From Xanthobacteraceae bacterium (GTDB taxonomy: Bacteria; Pseudomonadota; Alphaproteobacteria; Rhizobiales; Xanthobacteraceae): a stretch of DNA of 64,000 bases. The stretch's first letter is position 1; each line of letters opens with the position of its first letter. Shown piece by piece: positions 27,142 through 35,983 of this stretch. Both the position numbers and the translations under genes were made by a program. The DNA lies in assembly GCA_004297465.1 (NCBI GenBank), contig SCUB01000007.1:1-64000 (forward strand), given 5' to 3'. Below the pieces are notes generated by a model that saw only the letters and a list, made by a program, of their open reading frames with translations, was not told the origin of the DNA and did no database searches.

Positions 27142-28317
27142 CTAGTCCGGCGCCAGCGCGAGCCGCCGCCAGCCCAGCGCCAGCACGGTGAGCGCGGCCG
27201 CCGCCATCGCCAGCATCAGCGCGTAGACCCACCGCCCGTCGGGGGCGTACAGCAGGCCGGCGAAAACGCTCGCCAGCGCCATCGCGCTGCCGCTCAGCAG
27301 CGCCAGAAACCCTTGCGCGGTGGCGGTCAGCCCGCTCGGCACCAGCCGCGCCATCAGGCCCATGGTGCCGAGATGGGTGGCGCCGAACGACAGCGCATGG
27401 AGAAGCTGCGCGACGCCGATGACGGAGAGCGGCGGCTGCGTCGTCATCACCAGCCAGCGCGCCAGCGCCCCGGCCGCGCCGAGCGCGAGCCAGACTCGGG
27501 GCGTCAGGTCGAGCCGGGGCGACAGCGCGAACAGCACGATCTCGGCGAGCACACCGGCCGACCACAGCGCCGAGATGGTGGTGCCGGACCAGCCCTCGGC
27601 GCGCCACATCACCGCGGAGAACGAATAATAACCGGCATGGCTGCCCTGCACGAGCGCCGCGGCGGCCGCCACCAGCCACAGCGCCGGCAGCCGCCACAAA
27701 AGCTTTGCGGGCGGCGCCGGGACGGTGGCGAGGCTGCCGTCGTCGACCGGTTCGAGCAGGAAGCTCGTCCCCGCGCCGACCAGCGCCGCGGCGACGATGA
27801 CCCAGATCAGGTGGCGGCCGGCGATGGCGTCGCTCAGGAACCCCGCGCCCACCGCGCCGGCCACGAACGCCGCCGAGCCCCACAGCCGGATCGGGCCGTA
27901 ATCGATGCGATGCCGGCGCACGCCGCGCAGCGCATAGGCATCGGTGAGCGGCAGCACCGGTCCCCACGCCGCGGCGGTGACGGTGAACACCGCGACGATG
28001 GCGACCGGCCCCGGCGCCAGCCCGGTCAGCACCATGCCCACCAGCGTCAGCACCACCAGGGCGCGGATGAAGCCGCGCAGCGCGTGGCGGCGGTCGGCCA
28101 GCCGGGTGACGAGCGGCACCGCGGCCAGACGCGCCGCCACCGGAAGCGCCAGCGCCAGGCCGATCCCTTGCGCATCGAGGCCGGAGGCCGACAGCCACAG
28201 CGGAAAAAACGGCAGATGCGCGCCGAAGCAGGCGAACACCGCCCCGTAGAACAGCGCAAGACGACGCGAAAAGCTCCGCGCAATGGCGGCATCGGGCGGG
28301 GTCGGCAACAGGATCAT
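27142..28317 (-). CDS. MFS transporter, HcaT/MFS_1-like
   Basis: The 391-residue protein has twelve hydrophobic segments and the marks of the HcaT-like MFS branch: LFYGAVFACFGAHLPFFPLWL at the first helix, RLADRRHALRG in the loop after helix 2-3, and DYGPIRLWGSAAFVAG in the middle loop. HcaT-type members are thought to carry aromatic acids or nucleosides, but the substrate is not known here. The gene is convergent with the epimerase gene and divergent from the next gene. Confidence 0.83.
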   Translation of the reverse strand: MILLPTPPDAAIARSFSRRLALFYGAVFACFGAHLPFFPLWLSASGLDAQGIGLALALPVAARLAAVPLVTRLADRRHALRGFIRALVVLTLVGMVLTGLAPGPVAIVAVFTVTAAAWGPVLPLTDAYALRGVRRHRIDYGPIRLWGSAAFVAGAVGAGFLSDAIAGRHLIWVIVAAALVGAGTSFLLEPVDDGSLATVPAPPAKLLWRLPALWLVAAAAALVQGSHAGYYSFSAVMWRAEGWSGTTISALWSAGVLAEIVLFALSPRLDLTPRVWLALGAAGALARWLVMTTQPPLSVIGVAQLLHALSFGATHLGTMGLMARLVPSGLTATAQGFLALLSGSAMALASVFAGLLYAPDGRWVYALMLAMAAAALTVLALGWRRLALAPD

Positions 28318-28427
28318 CGCCGACCGTTACACCACGCGGCGGTGATTTGCGCGGCAATTTGCGCAATGATCGTCGGGATGATTCGACCCGTTCTCCGGCT
28401 TTCCGCCTGACCGCAGACGCTTTTCCC

Positions 28428-29372
28428 ATGTCCCATGACGCCTTCGCCCTGTCGCCGATCGCGGCCCGCGCCACCGAGCCGGGCGAGGCCGACTATGCCG
28501 CGATCTGCGAGGCGTTCATGGAGACCGCGCGCGGCCGCTGGTTTCTCGGCGAATACGCCCGGCGCAACCGCAACGCCGACACCCGCATGGTGCTCGACGC
28601 GGTGGCGCGCATCGAGGAAACCCTGGCGCGGCAGAAGCGGGCGCCCGCCCCCGACCGCGCCGACGCCATCGCCGCCACGGTGATGGAGGCCAGGCGCCGC
28701 GCCATGGCGGCGCTCGCCACCGACGACGCCGAACAGGCCCAGCGCGCCATCCGCAACGCCGCCCAGATGATCCGCGACATGTCGTGGACGCTGCGCGAAT
28801 GCGGCGCCGACGCGCGCGTCTGCAACCTGCTCGACGCCCAGGTCGCCGCCATCGACGGCGGCTGCGACCGCCACGGCACACCGCTGCTGCGGCACGATTC
28901 AATGATCGCCGTGTTCGACGAACTGGCGGCGAAGCTGCAGGCGCTGGTGCGCGGCGAACCGGCGGCGGAGGCGGCGGCGGCCCCCACCCCTGAGCCGCCG
29001 CCCGCGCTGACGCCGCATGCCGACCCGTTATCCGCCGGCGTTCCCGAGGCCGACGCGGATGTGTACGCCGGCATGTCCAAGCCCACCGCCGCGCCGGCGG
29101 ACGCCGGCATCAACGCGGTGGAAATTGTTGCCGATGCGGCCGCTGATGTTCTTGCGGACCGCGCGCCGGAACCGGTGATGCAAGCGGCCGAACCCGTGGC
29201 GGTTGCCGATGCCGCTCGCCCCGCGACGGAGGAGGTCGCGAGCCCCGCGCCGCGGTCGCTTGGCGCCGCGCTACTCAACAGCGGCGTCATCGCGGCGCCG
29301 CCCGCGCGCCGCGATCCGCTGGCGCCGTTGCGCAAGCTGTCGCAGGCGGAAAAGATCGCGCTGTTCAGCTAG
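28428..29372 (+). CDS. uncharacterised protein with conserved helical N-terminus
   Basis: I do not recognise a named family. The 314-residue product has an N-terminal ~190-residue helical region with striking segments: FMETARGRWFLGEYARRNRNADTRMVLDAVARIE and LRHDSMIAVFDELAAKLQ. A low-complexity Ala/Pro/Glu linker (~195-285) follows, and then a short end motif LRKLSQAEKIALFS. I recall similar proteins in other Hyphomicrobiales genomes. The domain order (helical, linker, short terminal peptide) resembles a regulatory or scaffold protein with a C-terminal docking peptide, but that is inference. It is preceded by no recognised operon partner, and an interspersed repeat follows the stop. Confidence 0.6.
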   Translation: MSHDAFALSPIAARATEPGEADYAAICEAFMETARGRWFLGEYARRNRNADTRMVLDAVARIEETLARQKRAPAPDRADAIAATVMEARRRAMAALATDDAEQAQRAIRNAAQMIRDMSWTLRECGADARVCNLLDAQVAAIDGGCDRHGTPLLRHDSMIAVFDELAAKLQALVRGEPAAEAAAAPTPEPPPALTPHADPLSAGVPEADADVYAGMSKPTAAPADAGINAVEIVADAAADVLADRAPEPVMQAAEPVAVADAARPATEEVASPAPRSLGAALLNSGVIAAPPARRDPLAPLRKLSQAEKIALFS

Positions 29373-29373
29373 A

Positions 29374-29417
29374 GCGCGATCCGCCGAAGTGGGTACCGGT
29401 TCGGCGCAAGATCGCGC
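29374..29417. repeat. interspersed palindromic repeat (diverged copy)
   Basis: Arms GCGCGATC (29374-29381) and GATCGCGC (29410-29417) enclose CCGCCGAAGTGGGTACCGG. This has the same layout as the copy at 30443 and matches a short repeat common between genes in this order. It starts two bases after the stop of the preceding gene. Confidence 0.7.
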
Positions 29418-29423
29418 GATGTT

Positions 29424-30428
29424 CTAGGTTTTCCGCGTGCCGTCGATCAGCCGCGCATAGAGGTCGGCGTCGACATTGCCGCCCGACAGCACCACCACCA
29501 CGGTCTTGCCGCGCGCCGCCACCGCGCCGGCCAGCACCGCCGCCAACGCCACCGCGCCGCCTGGCTCGACCACCAGCTTGAGCTCATTGAACGCGGCGGT
29601 CATCGCGGCTGCGACCTCGGCATCGGTGGCGGTGACGCCTTGCGACACCAGTTCGCGATTGATGGCGAAGGTCAATTCACCGGGGATCGAGGCCATCAGC
29701 GCATCGCAGATGGTGCGGCCCTCGGCGCGGTGCGGCTCGCGGCGGCGGCTTTTCAGCGAACGCGCGTGATCGTCGAAGCCGGCCGGCTCGGCGGTGACCA
29801 GCCGCGCGTCGGGAAAGCGCGCCTTGACCGCGAGCGCGACACCCGCCATCAGCCCGCCGCCGGACGCCGGCGCGATGACGACATCAGGCACCTCGCCGCG
29901 CGCGGCCATGTCCTCGGCGATCTCGCGGCCGACCGTGCCCTGGCCGGCGATGATCAGCGCGTCGTCGAACGGCGGCACCAGCACCGCGCCCCGCTCGTGC
30001 GCGATACGGCGCGCGATCGCCTCGCGGTCCTCGCGGTCGCGGTCATACAGCACCAGCTCGGCGCCATACCTTTGCGTGCGCGTGCGCTTGGACAGCGGCG
30101 CGTCCGACGGCATCACGATGGTCGCCGGCATGCCGAACAGCTGCGCCGCCGCGGCCACCCCTTGCGCGTGATTGCCGGACGAGAACGCCACCACGCCGGA
30201 CCCGCGCGCGGCCTCCGGGATCGCCGCGATCTTGTTGTAGGCGCCGCGGAACTTGAACGATCCAGTGCGCTGGAGCATCTCCGGCTTGAACAGCAGGCGC
30301 GCGCCGGTCATGGCATCGAGCGCGGGCGAATGCAGGAGCGGCGTGCGGACCGCCACCTTCGCCAGCACGGCGGCGGCGGCGTCGACATCGCGCGCGGTCG
30401 GAAGCACGGACAGGTTGGGTTCATTCAT
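29424..30428 (-). CDS. threonine/serine dehydratase (PLP-dependent)
   Basis: The 334-residue fold-type II PLP enzyme carries the PLP lysine K59 in GSFKFRGAYNK, the phosphate-binding/serine motif FSSGNHAQG and the glycine-rich SGGGLMAG. It has no C-terminal ACT-type domain, unlike biosynthetic IlvA, so it resembles the catabolic threonine/serine dehydratase or serine racemase class. It would make 2-oxobutanoate or pyruvate plus ammonia. Copies of the interspersed repeat flank it on both sides, and no operon partner is present. Confidence 0.85.
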   Translation of the reverse strand: MNEPNLSVLPTARDVDAAAAVLAKVAVRTPLLHSPALDAMTGARLLFKPEMLQRTGSFKFRGAYNKIAAIPEAARGSGVVAFSSGNHAQGVAAAAQLFGMPATIVMPSDAPLSKRTRTQRYGAELVLYDRDREDREAIARRIAHERGAVLVPPFDDALIIAGQGTVGREIAEDMAARGEVPDVVIAPASGGGLMAGVALAVKARFPDARLVTAEPAGFDDHARSLKSRRREPHRAEGRTICDALMASIPGELTFAINRELVSQGVTATDAEVAAAMTAAFNELKLVVEPGGAVALAAVLAGAVAARGKTVVVVLSGGNVDADLYARLIDGTRKT

Positions 30429-30442
30429 CGCGTGAATCTAGA

Positions 30443-30487
30443 GCATGATCCGGGAAAGTGGAAACCGGTTTTCCGAAAAGATCATGC
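30443..30487. repeat. interspersed palindromic repeat (well-preserved copy)
   Basis: Perfect 8-bp ends GCATGATC (30443-30450) and GATCATGC (30480-30487) enclose GGGAAAGTGGAAACCGG and a following TTTTCCGAAAA arm. I recognise it as a short extragenic repeat frequent in Hyphomicrobiales genomes. It lies just before the threonine dehydratase start. Confidence 0.8.
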
Positions 30488-30526
30488 GCAGGTAAATATT
30501 AACGGCGAACCTGATTGTCGCAGGCG

Positions 30527-31561
30527 CTAGGCGCTCATCGCGGCATGTCCCGGCGGCTGCGCTGCGGCGGCCTCGACCGCGTGATCGAGGAAGGCACGCG
30601 CCGAGGCCTCCCAACCGCGCGCCAGCGCGAAGTCGCGGGCGGCCTGCCGCGGCACCGTGAGCGCGGCAAGGCAGGCCATGCGCAGATCGTCATCGAGCAC
30701 GCCGACCGGCGCCGCGCCGATCACGTCGAGCGGTCCGGCGACCGGATAGGCCGCCACCGGCACGCCGCTCGCGAGCGCCTCCAGCAGCACCAGGCCATAG
30801 GTGTCGGTCCGGCTCGGAAACACGAACACGTCGGCCGCCGCGTAGATTTGCGCCAGTGCATCGCCATGGCGCGCGCCAAGAAACACCGCATCCGGATAGC
30901 GCCGTTCGAGATCGACGCGCGCCGGCCCGTCGCCGACCACGACCTTGGTGCCGGGCAGATCGAGCGTCAGAAACGCCTCGAGGTTCTTCTCCACCGCGAC
31001 GCGGCCGACCGAAAGATACACCGGACGCGGCAGGCCGAGATCGGCGTCATCACGCGGACGGAACAGGGCGGCATCGACGCCAAGCGGCCACAGCACGACA
31101 TTGCGGAAGCCGCGGCCACGCAGTTCGGCGGCGAGCGCCGGCGTCGCCGCCATGGTCGCCCGCGCGGCGCCATGGAACCAGCGCAGCCCCGACCATATCC
31201 AGCGCGGCGGGATCGGCGCGCGCGCCGCGACATAATCGGGAAAGCGGGTGTGGAAGCTGGTGGTGAAGGCGATCTTGCGCGCGCGGCAATAGCGCCGCGC
31301 CATGAGTCCGAGCGGCCCTTCGGTGGCGATGTGAATGGCATCGGGCCGCGCCGCCGCGATGGAGCGCGCCAGCGCCGCCGGCGTGGCCAGCGCGATCCGC
31401 ACATCGGGATAGGTCGGCAGCGCGACGGTGCGGAACGGTTCGGGCGTCATGAACGTGATCTCGGCCCCCAGCGCCGGCACGGCTCTTGCGAGCATGATCA
31501 GCGTCTGCACCACGCCGTTGACCTGCGGATGCCAGGCGTCGGTGACGATGAGGATACGCAT
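30527..31561 (-). CDS. glycosyltransferase family 4
   Basis: The 344-residue GT-B enzyme has the N-terminal start MRILIVTDAWHPQVNGVV, the acceptor-side HTRFPDY and the C-terminal nucleotide-sugar motif DVFVFPSRTDTYGLVLLEAL. Relatives transfer mannose or glucose to glycolipids (MgtA-like). The ATG at 31561 overlaps the stop of the upstream metallophosphoesterase gene by one base (TGATG), so the two are translationally coupled. A pair of this kind could act on a membrane lipid carrier; the acceptor is not known. Confidence 0.85.
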   Translation of the reverse strand: MRILIVTDAWHPQVNGVVQTLIMLARAVPALGAEITFMTPEPFRTVALPTYPDVRIALATPAALARSIAAARPDAIHIATEGPLGLMARRYCRARKIAFTTSFHTRFPDYVAARAPIPPRWIWSGLRWFHGAARATMAATPALAAELRGRGFRNVVLWPLGVDAALFRPRDDADLGLPRPVYLSVGRVAVEKNLEAFLTLDLPGTKVVVGDGPARVDLERRYPDAVFLGARHGDALAQIYAAADVFVFPSRTDTYGLVLLEALASGVPVAAYPVAGPLDVIGAAPVGVLDDDLRMACLAALTVPRQAARDFALARGWEASARAFLDHAVEAAAAQPPGHAAMSA

Positions 31562-32370
31562 CACGCCGCCCGCGATGTCGGGGGCGGTAGCGCGCGCATC
31601 GCCGGCTGCGTCCAGGTGAGGATCTCGAGGCGGCCGTCGCGATGCTCGGCGATCGCCGTGCAGCTTTCCACCCAGTCACCGCAATTGACGTAGCGAACAC
31701 CATGCTCGTCGCGGATGGTGGCGTAGTGGATATGGCCGCAGACCACGCCATCGGCGCCGAGACGCCGCGCCTCGGCGGCCAGCGTCTGCTCGAAGGCGCC
31801 GATATAGCTCACCGCGTTCTTCACCTTCATCTTGGCCCATTGCGACAGCGACCAGTACGGCACGCCGAACACTCGCCGCAGCGAGTTGATCCAGCGGTTG
31901 AGCAGGATGGCGAGGTCGTAGGCCTTGTCGCCCAGATGCGCGAGCCAGCGCGCGTTCTGCACCACCAGATCGAACATGTCGCCGTGGATGATCAGGTAGC
32001 TGCGGCCGTCGGCGGCTTCGTGCATCGCCTGCTCGGTCACCTCGATGCCGCCGAAGTGAGTGCCGACATAGCTGCGCAGGAACTCGTCATGGTTGCCGGG
32101 CACATAGACGACGCGAGTGCCCTTGCGCGCCTTGCGCAGGATCTTCTGCACCACGTCGTTGTGCGCCTGCGGCCAGTGCCAGGTCGAGCGCAGCGCCCAG
32201 CCATCGACGATATCGCCGACGAGATAAATGGTCTCGGCGTCGTGATGGCGAAGGAAATCCAAGAGCGCGTCGGCCCGGCAGCCGCGCGTTCCGAGATGGA
32301 CATCGGAGATAAACAGGGCGCGGAAGCGCCGCGCCTCGGCCGCACCGCTCATGCCATCGTGTTCCAGCAT
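31561..32370 (-). CDS. LpxH-like metallophosphoesterase
   Basis: The 269-residue calcineurin-like enzyme shows the metal-site motifs DVHLGTRG, GDIVDGW, GNHDE, HGDMFD and GHIHYA in order. It resembles UDP-2,3-diacylglucosamine diphosphatase (COG2908) more than generic phosphodiesterases, though it is likely a paralogue coupled to the glycosyltransferase rather than the lipid A enzyme itself. It is co-transcribed with the downstream glycosyltransferase through a one-base overlap. The methyltransferase gene upstream on the same strand, 47 bases away, may belong to the same message. Confidence 0.85.
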   Translation of the reverse strand: MLEHDGMSGAAEARRFRALFISDVHLGTRGCRADALLDFLRHHDAETIYLVGDIVDGWALRSTWHWPQAHNDVVQKILRKARKGTRVVYVPGNHDEFLRSYVGTHFGGIEVTEQAMHEAADGRSYLIIHGDMFDLVVQNARWLAHLGDKAYDLAILLNRWINSLRRVFGVPYWSLSQWAKMKVKNAVSYIGAFEQTLAAEARRLGADGVVCGHIHYATIRDEHGVRYVNCGDWVESCTAIAEHRDGRLEILTWTQPAMRALPPPTSRAA

Positions 32371-32417
32371 CGTTGGACGGAAGGGCTAGCAGAATGCCGT
32401 GACAGGCGGATGACGCG

Positions 32418-33080
32418 TCATGCCGCGACCTGCCGGGTTTCGGCGGCGCGCTCGAAGCACACCAGCGTGTACACGCCGAACGGCAGAAGCCTGCGGCGCT
32501 CGACCAGCGTGGCCTGCGCATTGGCGTTGGCCCAGGCTTGAAGCCGCGCGAACGGAAATTCCGGGCGCAGCCCGAGCGGACGCGCGGCTCGCGCCACCCA
32601 GCGCTCGAACGCCGCCGCCATGCCGCGTTCGGAATACAGGTGATTGACGAGGACGATGCGGCCGCCCGGTTTCACCACGCGGTGGCATTCCGACAGCACC
32701 CGCTCGGGATTTTCCACCAGCGTGATGACGAACTGCGCCACCACGCAGTCGAAGCTGGCATCGGCGAAGGCAAGGTCATGGGCGTCCATCCGCAGTACGT
32801 CGTGGACGAACGGATAGCGGCCGCTCGCCATTTTCGCCCGCGCCTTGGCGAGCATCGGCGCGCTCAGATCGATACCGGTGATCTCGGTGGTGGCGTCGTA
32901 ATCGTCGAACGACAGCCCGGTGCCGACGCCGACTTCAAGGATGCGGCCGCCGATCGCGCGCGCCGCCGAGGCGGCCGCCCGCCGGCCCTGCAGCATCACC
33001 GGCCCGCACACCGCATCATAGATCGGCGCCCAGCGCGCATACGCGGTTTGCACGAGATTGCTGTCGAGATCACCCGCCAT
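32418..33080 (-). CDS. class I SAM methyltransferase, PmtA-like
   Basis: The 220-residue enzyme has the SAM-binding motif ILEVGVGTGLSFDDY, the acidic ITGIDLSAPMLAKARAK and the post-motif FVITLVENPERVLSE. This arrangement matches the Rhodobacter-type phosphatidylethanolamine N-methyltransferase, which makes phosphatidylcholine, so that is a likely role. Related family members methylate other substrates (UbiE-like), so the assignment is not certain. It is the upstream gene of a set with the metallophosphoesterase and glycosyltransferase, suggesting a common role in membrane lipid modification. Confidence 0.72.
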   Translation of the reverse strand: MAGDLDSNLVQTAYARWAPIYDAVCGPVMLQGRRAAASAARAIGGRILEVGVGTGLSFDDYDATTEITGIDLSAPMLAKARAKMASGRYPFVHDVLRMDAHDLAFADASFDCVVAQFVITLVENPERVLSECHRVVKPGGRIVLVNHLYSERGMAAAFERWVARAARPLGLRPEFPFARLQAWANANAQATLVERRRLLPFGVYTLVCFERAAETRQVAA

Positions 33081-33212
33081 CGCTGCCCTTCCCCTGTCGC
33101 TCGCGTGATGAATGGCTCATCACGAGGTCATGAGGGCGGATAGCAGCGCCATGCGACAATCGAACGACAATGAAAGCCGCTTTTCGCGGCCGGCACGGCC
33201 TCGGGCAGAAAA

Positions 33213-33241
33213 GCAGAAAGGCCGGCGCGAGGCCGGCCTTT
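33213..33241 (-). terminator. terminator after fadL-type gene
   Basis: A perfect 10-bp stem AAAGGCCGGC/GCCGGCCTTT (33217-33226 with 33232-33241) on a 5-base loop lies 33 bases beyond the stop of the porin gene. On the - strand it is followed by CTGCTTTTC, so the T-run is weak. Confidence 0.65.
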
Positions 33242-33273
33242 CCGAAATCGTTTTTCAGGAGAGACGTTGCGTC

Positions 33274-34581
33274 TCAGCCCTTGGTGATGATCGCCTTCGG
33301 CGGCGTGTACCACCTGTACTTCATGCCGACCGAGAGGATGTCGACGTGGCTGTCGACGTCGCCGAACAGCCGCACGCCGCTTTGGGTACGGTCGATCTGC
33401 GAATCCTTGACGAACAGATGCGCATAGGCGAAGTCGAACGACAGCTTCTCGCTGTAATTGTAGGCGGCGCCGATGCTGGCCCAGACGCGGTCGGCATCAG
33501 GCAAGCGCGGCGTGCGCTCGTCGGGATTCTGGATCGGCGAGATCTCGTAGGCCGCGCCGGCGCGCAGCGTCAGCGCCGGGCTCCAGCTGTATTCGCCGCC
33601 GAGCGCGAAGAACCAGCCGTCATGCCAGTTAAGCGGCAGCGAGTTCGCCAGCGAGCCCGCGCCGCCGGCGCAGAACGGCGCGCCGGCCGCGTTGCAGACG
33701 ATGTCGAGCTTGTCGAGACGGCTCCAGTGCGCCCACTCGACGGTGCCGAGCAGGGTGAACTGCGGGTTGAAGCGGTGGCGGAAGCTCGCGGTCACCGTTT
33801 CAGGCGTGCTGAGGCCCGCCTTGATGTTGTTGCTGAACCCCAGCGCGTTGATCGACATCGTGCCGTCGAGGGTATGGCTGACGGAAGACCGGTAGCCGAG
33901 GCCGACCGACATCGCCTGCGTCGGCATCCACAGCGCGCCGAGCGTGAAGCCCAATGCGGTATCCTTGCCCTCGATGCTGACGTTCGGCGAGTTCGGCAGC
34001 GCGCCGGAGGCGGATTCCAACAGGCCCCACATGTGCTCGATCTGCACGCCGGCGCCGATCATGAAGTTCGGCGTCACACGGTAGGCGATGGTCGGGGTGA
34101 AGTTGTAGGTGCGGATGTCGTTGTTGCGGGTATGGGTCTGGCCGGCCCAGAAGCCGGTGCTCGGTTGCGTGCCGAGGCCGAACGGCGCGTTGATGGAGAG
34201 ACCGACCACGACCTGCCTGGAGATTTCATAGCCATAGTAGCTGGACGGCACCGCGGCGTTGATGCCGATGTTGCCGCTGTCGGCCGGGCTACCGATACCC
34301 AGCAGGGTCGAGCCCGGCAGCGCGTGGATGGTCGTATTGGGCAGGATCACCGCGACATTGCTTTCGCTCTGCAGGCCGGTGGTCTGGCCGAGCGCCGCCG
34401 GGTTCCAGAACATCGAACTGAGGCCGTCGCCCGCCGCGTCACCGGCAAACGAGGTGCCGAGGAACTGGGTCGACTGCTCGCGGATGGCAAAGCCCCCGGC
34501 ATTGGCCACGGCCGCGCTGGAAAGAAGAGCCCCGATAACGGCTGCGGTCGTCCACAGCGGCCGGCGAATGTCGGTCGTCAT
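33274..34581 (-). CDS. OmpP1/FadL-type outer membrane transporter
   Basis: The 435-residue beta-barrel protein has a Sec signal peptide (hydrophobic ~10-27, ending AVANA). The mature N-terminus GGFAIREQSTQFLGTSFAGDAA and SSMFWNPAAL is the FadL hatch signature. It ends with a Tyr/Trp-rich final strand (VGMKYRWYTPPKA). FadL-family proteins let long-chain fatty acids or aromatic hydrocarbons cross the outer membrane. A 9-bp inverted repeat 107-133 bases upstream is a possible operator. Confidence 0.9.
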   Translation of the reverse strand: MTTDIRRPLWTTAAVIGALLSSAAVANAGGFAIREQSTQFLGTSFAGDAAGDGLSSMFWNPAALGQTTGLQSESNVAVILPNTTIHALPGSTLLGIGSPADSGNIGINAAVPSSYYGYEISRQVVVGLSINAPFGLGTQPSTGFWAGQTHTRNNDIRTYNFTPTIAYRVTPNFMIGAGVQIEHMWGLLESASGALPNSPNVSIEGKDTALGFTLGALWMPTQAMSVGLGYRSSVSHTLDGTMSINALGFSNNIKAGLSTPETVTASFRHRFNPQFTLLGTVEWAHWSRLDKLDIVCNAAGAPFCAGGAGSLANSLPLNWHDGWFFALGGEYSWSPALTLRAGAAYEISPIQNPDERTPRLPDADRVWASIGAAYNYSEKLSFDFAYAHLFVKDSQIDRTQSGVRLFGDVDSHVDILSVGMKYRWYTPPKAIITKG

Positions 34582-34687
34582 AATTAAACGTCTCCCCCCA
34601 AAAAGCCTTGCGCGGCCACCCCAAAAGGCCTCGCACTCCGAATCCTTCTGCTTGAACGCGGGGTGCTGGCGTCATCTTCCCTTGTCC

Positions 34688-34714
34688 GGCAATTTCGGAC
34701 CACTGGAAATTGCC
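34688..34714. promoter_or_regulatory. 9-bp inverted repeat upstream of fadL-type gene
   Basis: GGCAATTTC (34688-34696) and GAAATTGCC (34706-34714) form a perfect inverted repeat with a 9-base spacer. The spacing suits a dimeric repressor. No regulator gene lies nearby. Regulation is inferred from symmetry and position. Confidence 0.5.
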
Positions 34715-34875
34715 ATAATTCGTTCCACGGATGTCTTATCTCCGGGCGCGATGCAAACATGCAACACTTCGGCCCCTGACGGGCTGAGCGCGCTTAAACC
34801 GGAATAAAATACCGCTCCCCTGCCCGGGTCAGGCCCAAGGCATGGGAGAAGGCACCCGTTGAATCCGTCCTCGCC

Positions 34876-35964
34876 CTACCCCACCGAGCGCGAATCCAGC
34901 ACCGCCTTGAGCGAGATGTTGGCCCAGGCTCCGGCGCGCTCGCGGAACGCGCCGTAGGACTCCGCCACGCGGCGGGCGATCTCGCTGCGCCCGGCGATCT
35001 CGCCGAGGATGTCGCGGGCCTGCCCGTGCGCCGCCGCCACCACCGCCTGCGGGAACTGGCGCAGCTTGACGCCATGCTTCCCGGTCAGCGCCGCCAGCGC
35101 CTCGACGTTGAGCCGTTCCATTTCGTTGAGCGCATAGGCCGCCTCGGCGGCGCAGGCATGGGAAACGATGGCCTTGGCGCGCGAGTCGAGGCTCTCCCAC
35201 AGCGCGCGGTTGACGATGCACTCGCCGGTGCCGTTGGGCTTGTTGAAGCCGGGCGCGTAATAGAACGAGGCGACGCGGTAGAGGCCAAGCGCGATGTCGG
35301 AGCCGGGGCCGACGAACTCGGCGCCATCGACGAGGCCGCTTTGCAGGCTGGTGATGATCTCGCCGGGCGCGGTGGTGAGCGGGGTCGCCCCGAGCCGCCG
35401 GTAGACCTCGCCGCCGAGGCCGAGCGAACGGATCTTCAGGCCCCTGAGGCTGTCGAGGCCGGTCAGTTCGGCGCGGAACCAGCCGCCCATGCAGGTGCCG
35501 GTGTTGCCGCCCATGAACGGCTTGACGCCGAACGGGGCGTAAAGCTCGTCCCACAGCGCCTGGCCGCCGCCGGCATCGACCCACGCGGTATGCTCCGAGG
35601 GCGTCAGACCGAACGGCACGGTGGTGAAGAAGGCCGCCGCCGGCTGCTTGCCCTGCCAGTAGAGCGCCGCGGTGTGGCCCATATCGGCGACCCCGGCGCC
35701 GACCGTATCGAGCACTTCGAGCGCGGGCACCACCTCGCCGGCCGCGTGCACGGTGACCTGGATATCGCCGCCGGACAGCGCGCCGATGCGTTCGGCGACC
35801 CGCTCCGCCGACATGCCGGGACCCGGCAGACGCCTCGGCCACGACGTCACCATGCGCCAGCGCTTGACGGCGTTGGCGGCGATGGCGGGGGTGGCGGGGG
35901 TGGCGAACGCCGTGGTGGCGAGCGAGGCGCCGGCGATGAGCTTGCGTCGTGAAATGTCAGACAT
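34876..35964 (-). CDS. TRAP transporter solute-binding protein (DctP/TakP-like) in thi operon
   Basis: The 362-residue product begins with a twin-arginine signal (SRRKLIAG then an Ala-rich hydrophobic segment), so it is exported. The mature part matches DctP/TakP-like TRAP solute-binding proteins: MGGNTGTCMGGWFRAELTGL and AEFVGPGSDIALGLYRVASF. Such proteins usually bind carboxylic acids through a conserved Arg. The gene starts 19 bases after the thiD stop, and the TPP riboswitch lies upstream of the set. No TRAP membrane subunits are encoded in the window. The ATG at 35964 is set by the Tat motif and an upstream GGGAG. A role in uptake of a thiamin precursor is possible but unproved. Confidence 0.85.
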   Translation of the reverse strand: MSDISRRKLIAGASLATTAFATPATPAIAANAVKRWRMVTSWPRRLPGPGMSAERVAERIGALSGGDIQVTVHAAGEVVPALEVLDTVGAGVADMGHTAALYWQGKQPAAAFFTTVPFGLTPSEHTAWVDAGGGQALWDELYAPFGVKPFMGGNTGTCMGGWFRAELTGLDSLRGLKIRSLGLGGEVYRRLGATPLTTAPGEIITSLQSGLVDGAEFVGPGSDIALGLYRVASFYYAPGFNKPNGTGECIVNRALWESLDSRAKAIVSHACAAEAAYALNEMERLNVEALAALTGKHGVKLRQFPQAVVAAAHGQARDILGEIAGRSEIARRVAESYGAFRERAGAWANISLKAVLDSRSVG

Positions 35965-35983
35965 GGCAACTCCCGTGAACGAT

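Noticed and set aside
33112-34587. A 491-codon + strand open frame over the fadL-type gene
   Set aside because: The - strand product has a signal peptide and FadL motifs; the + frame is Arg/Ala/Gly-rich only.
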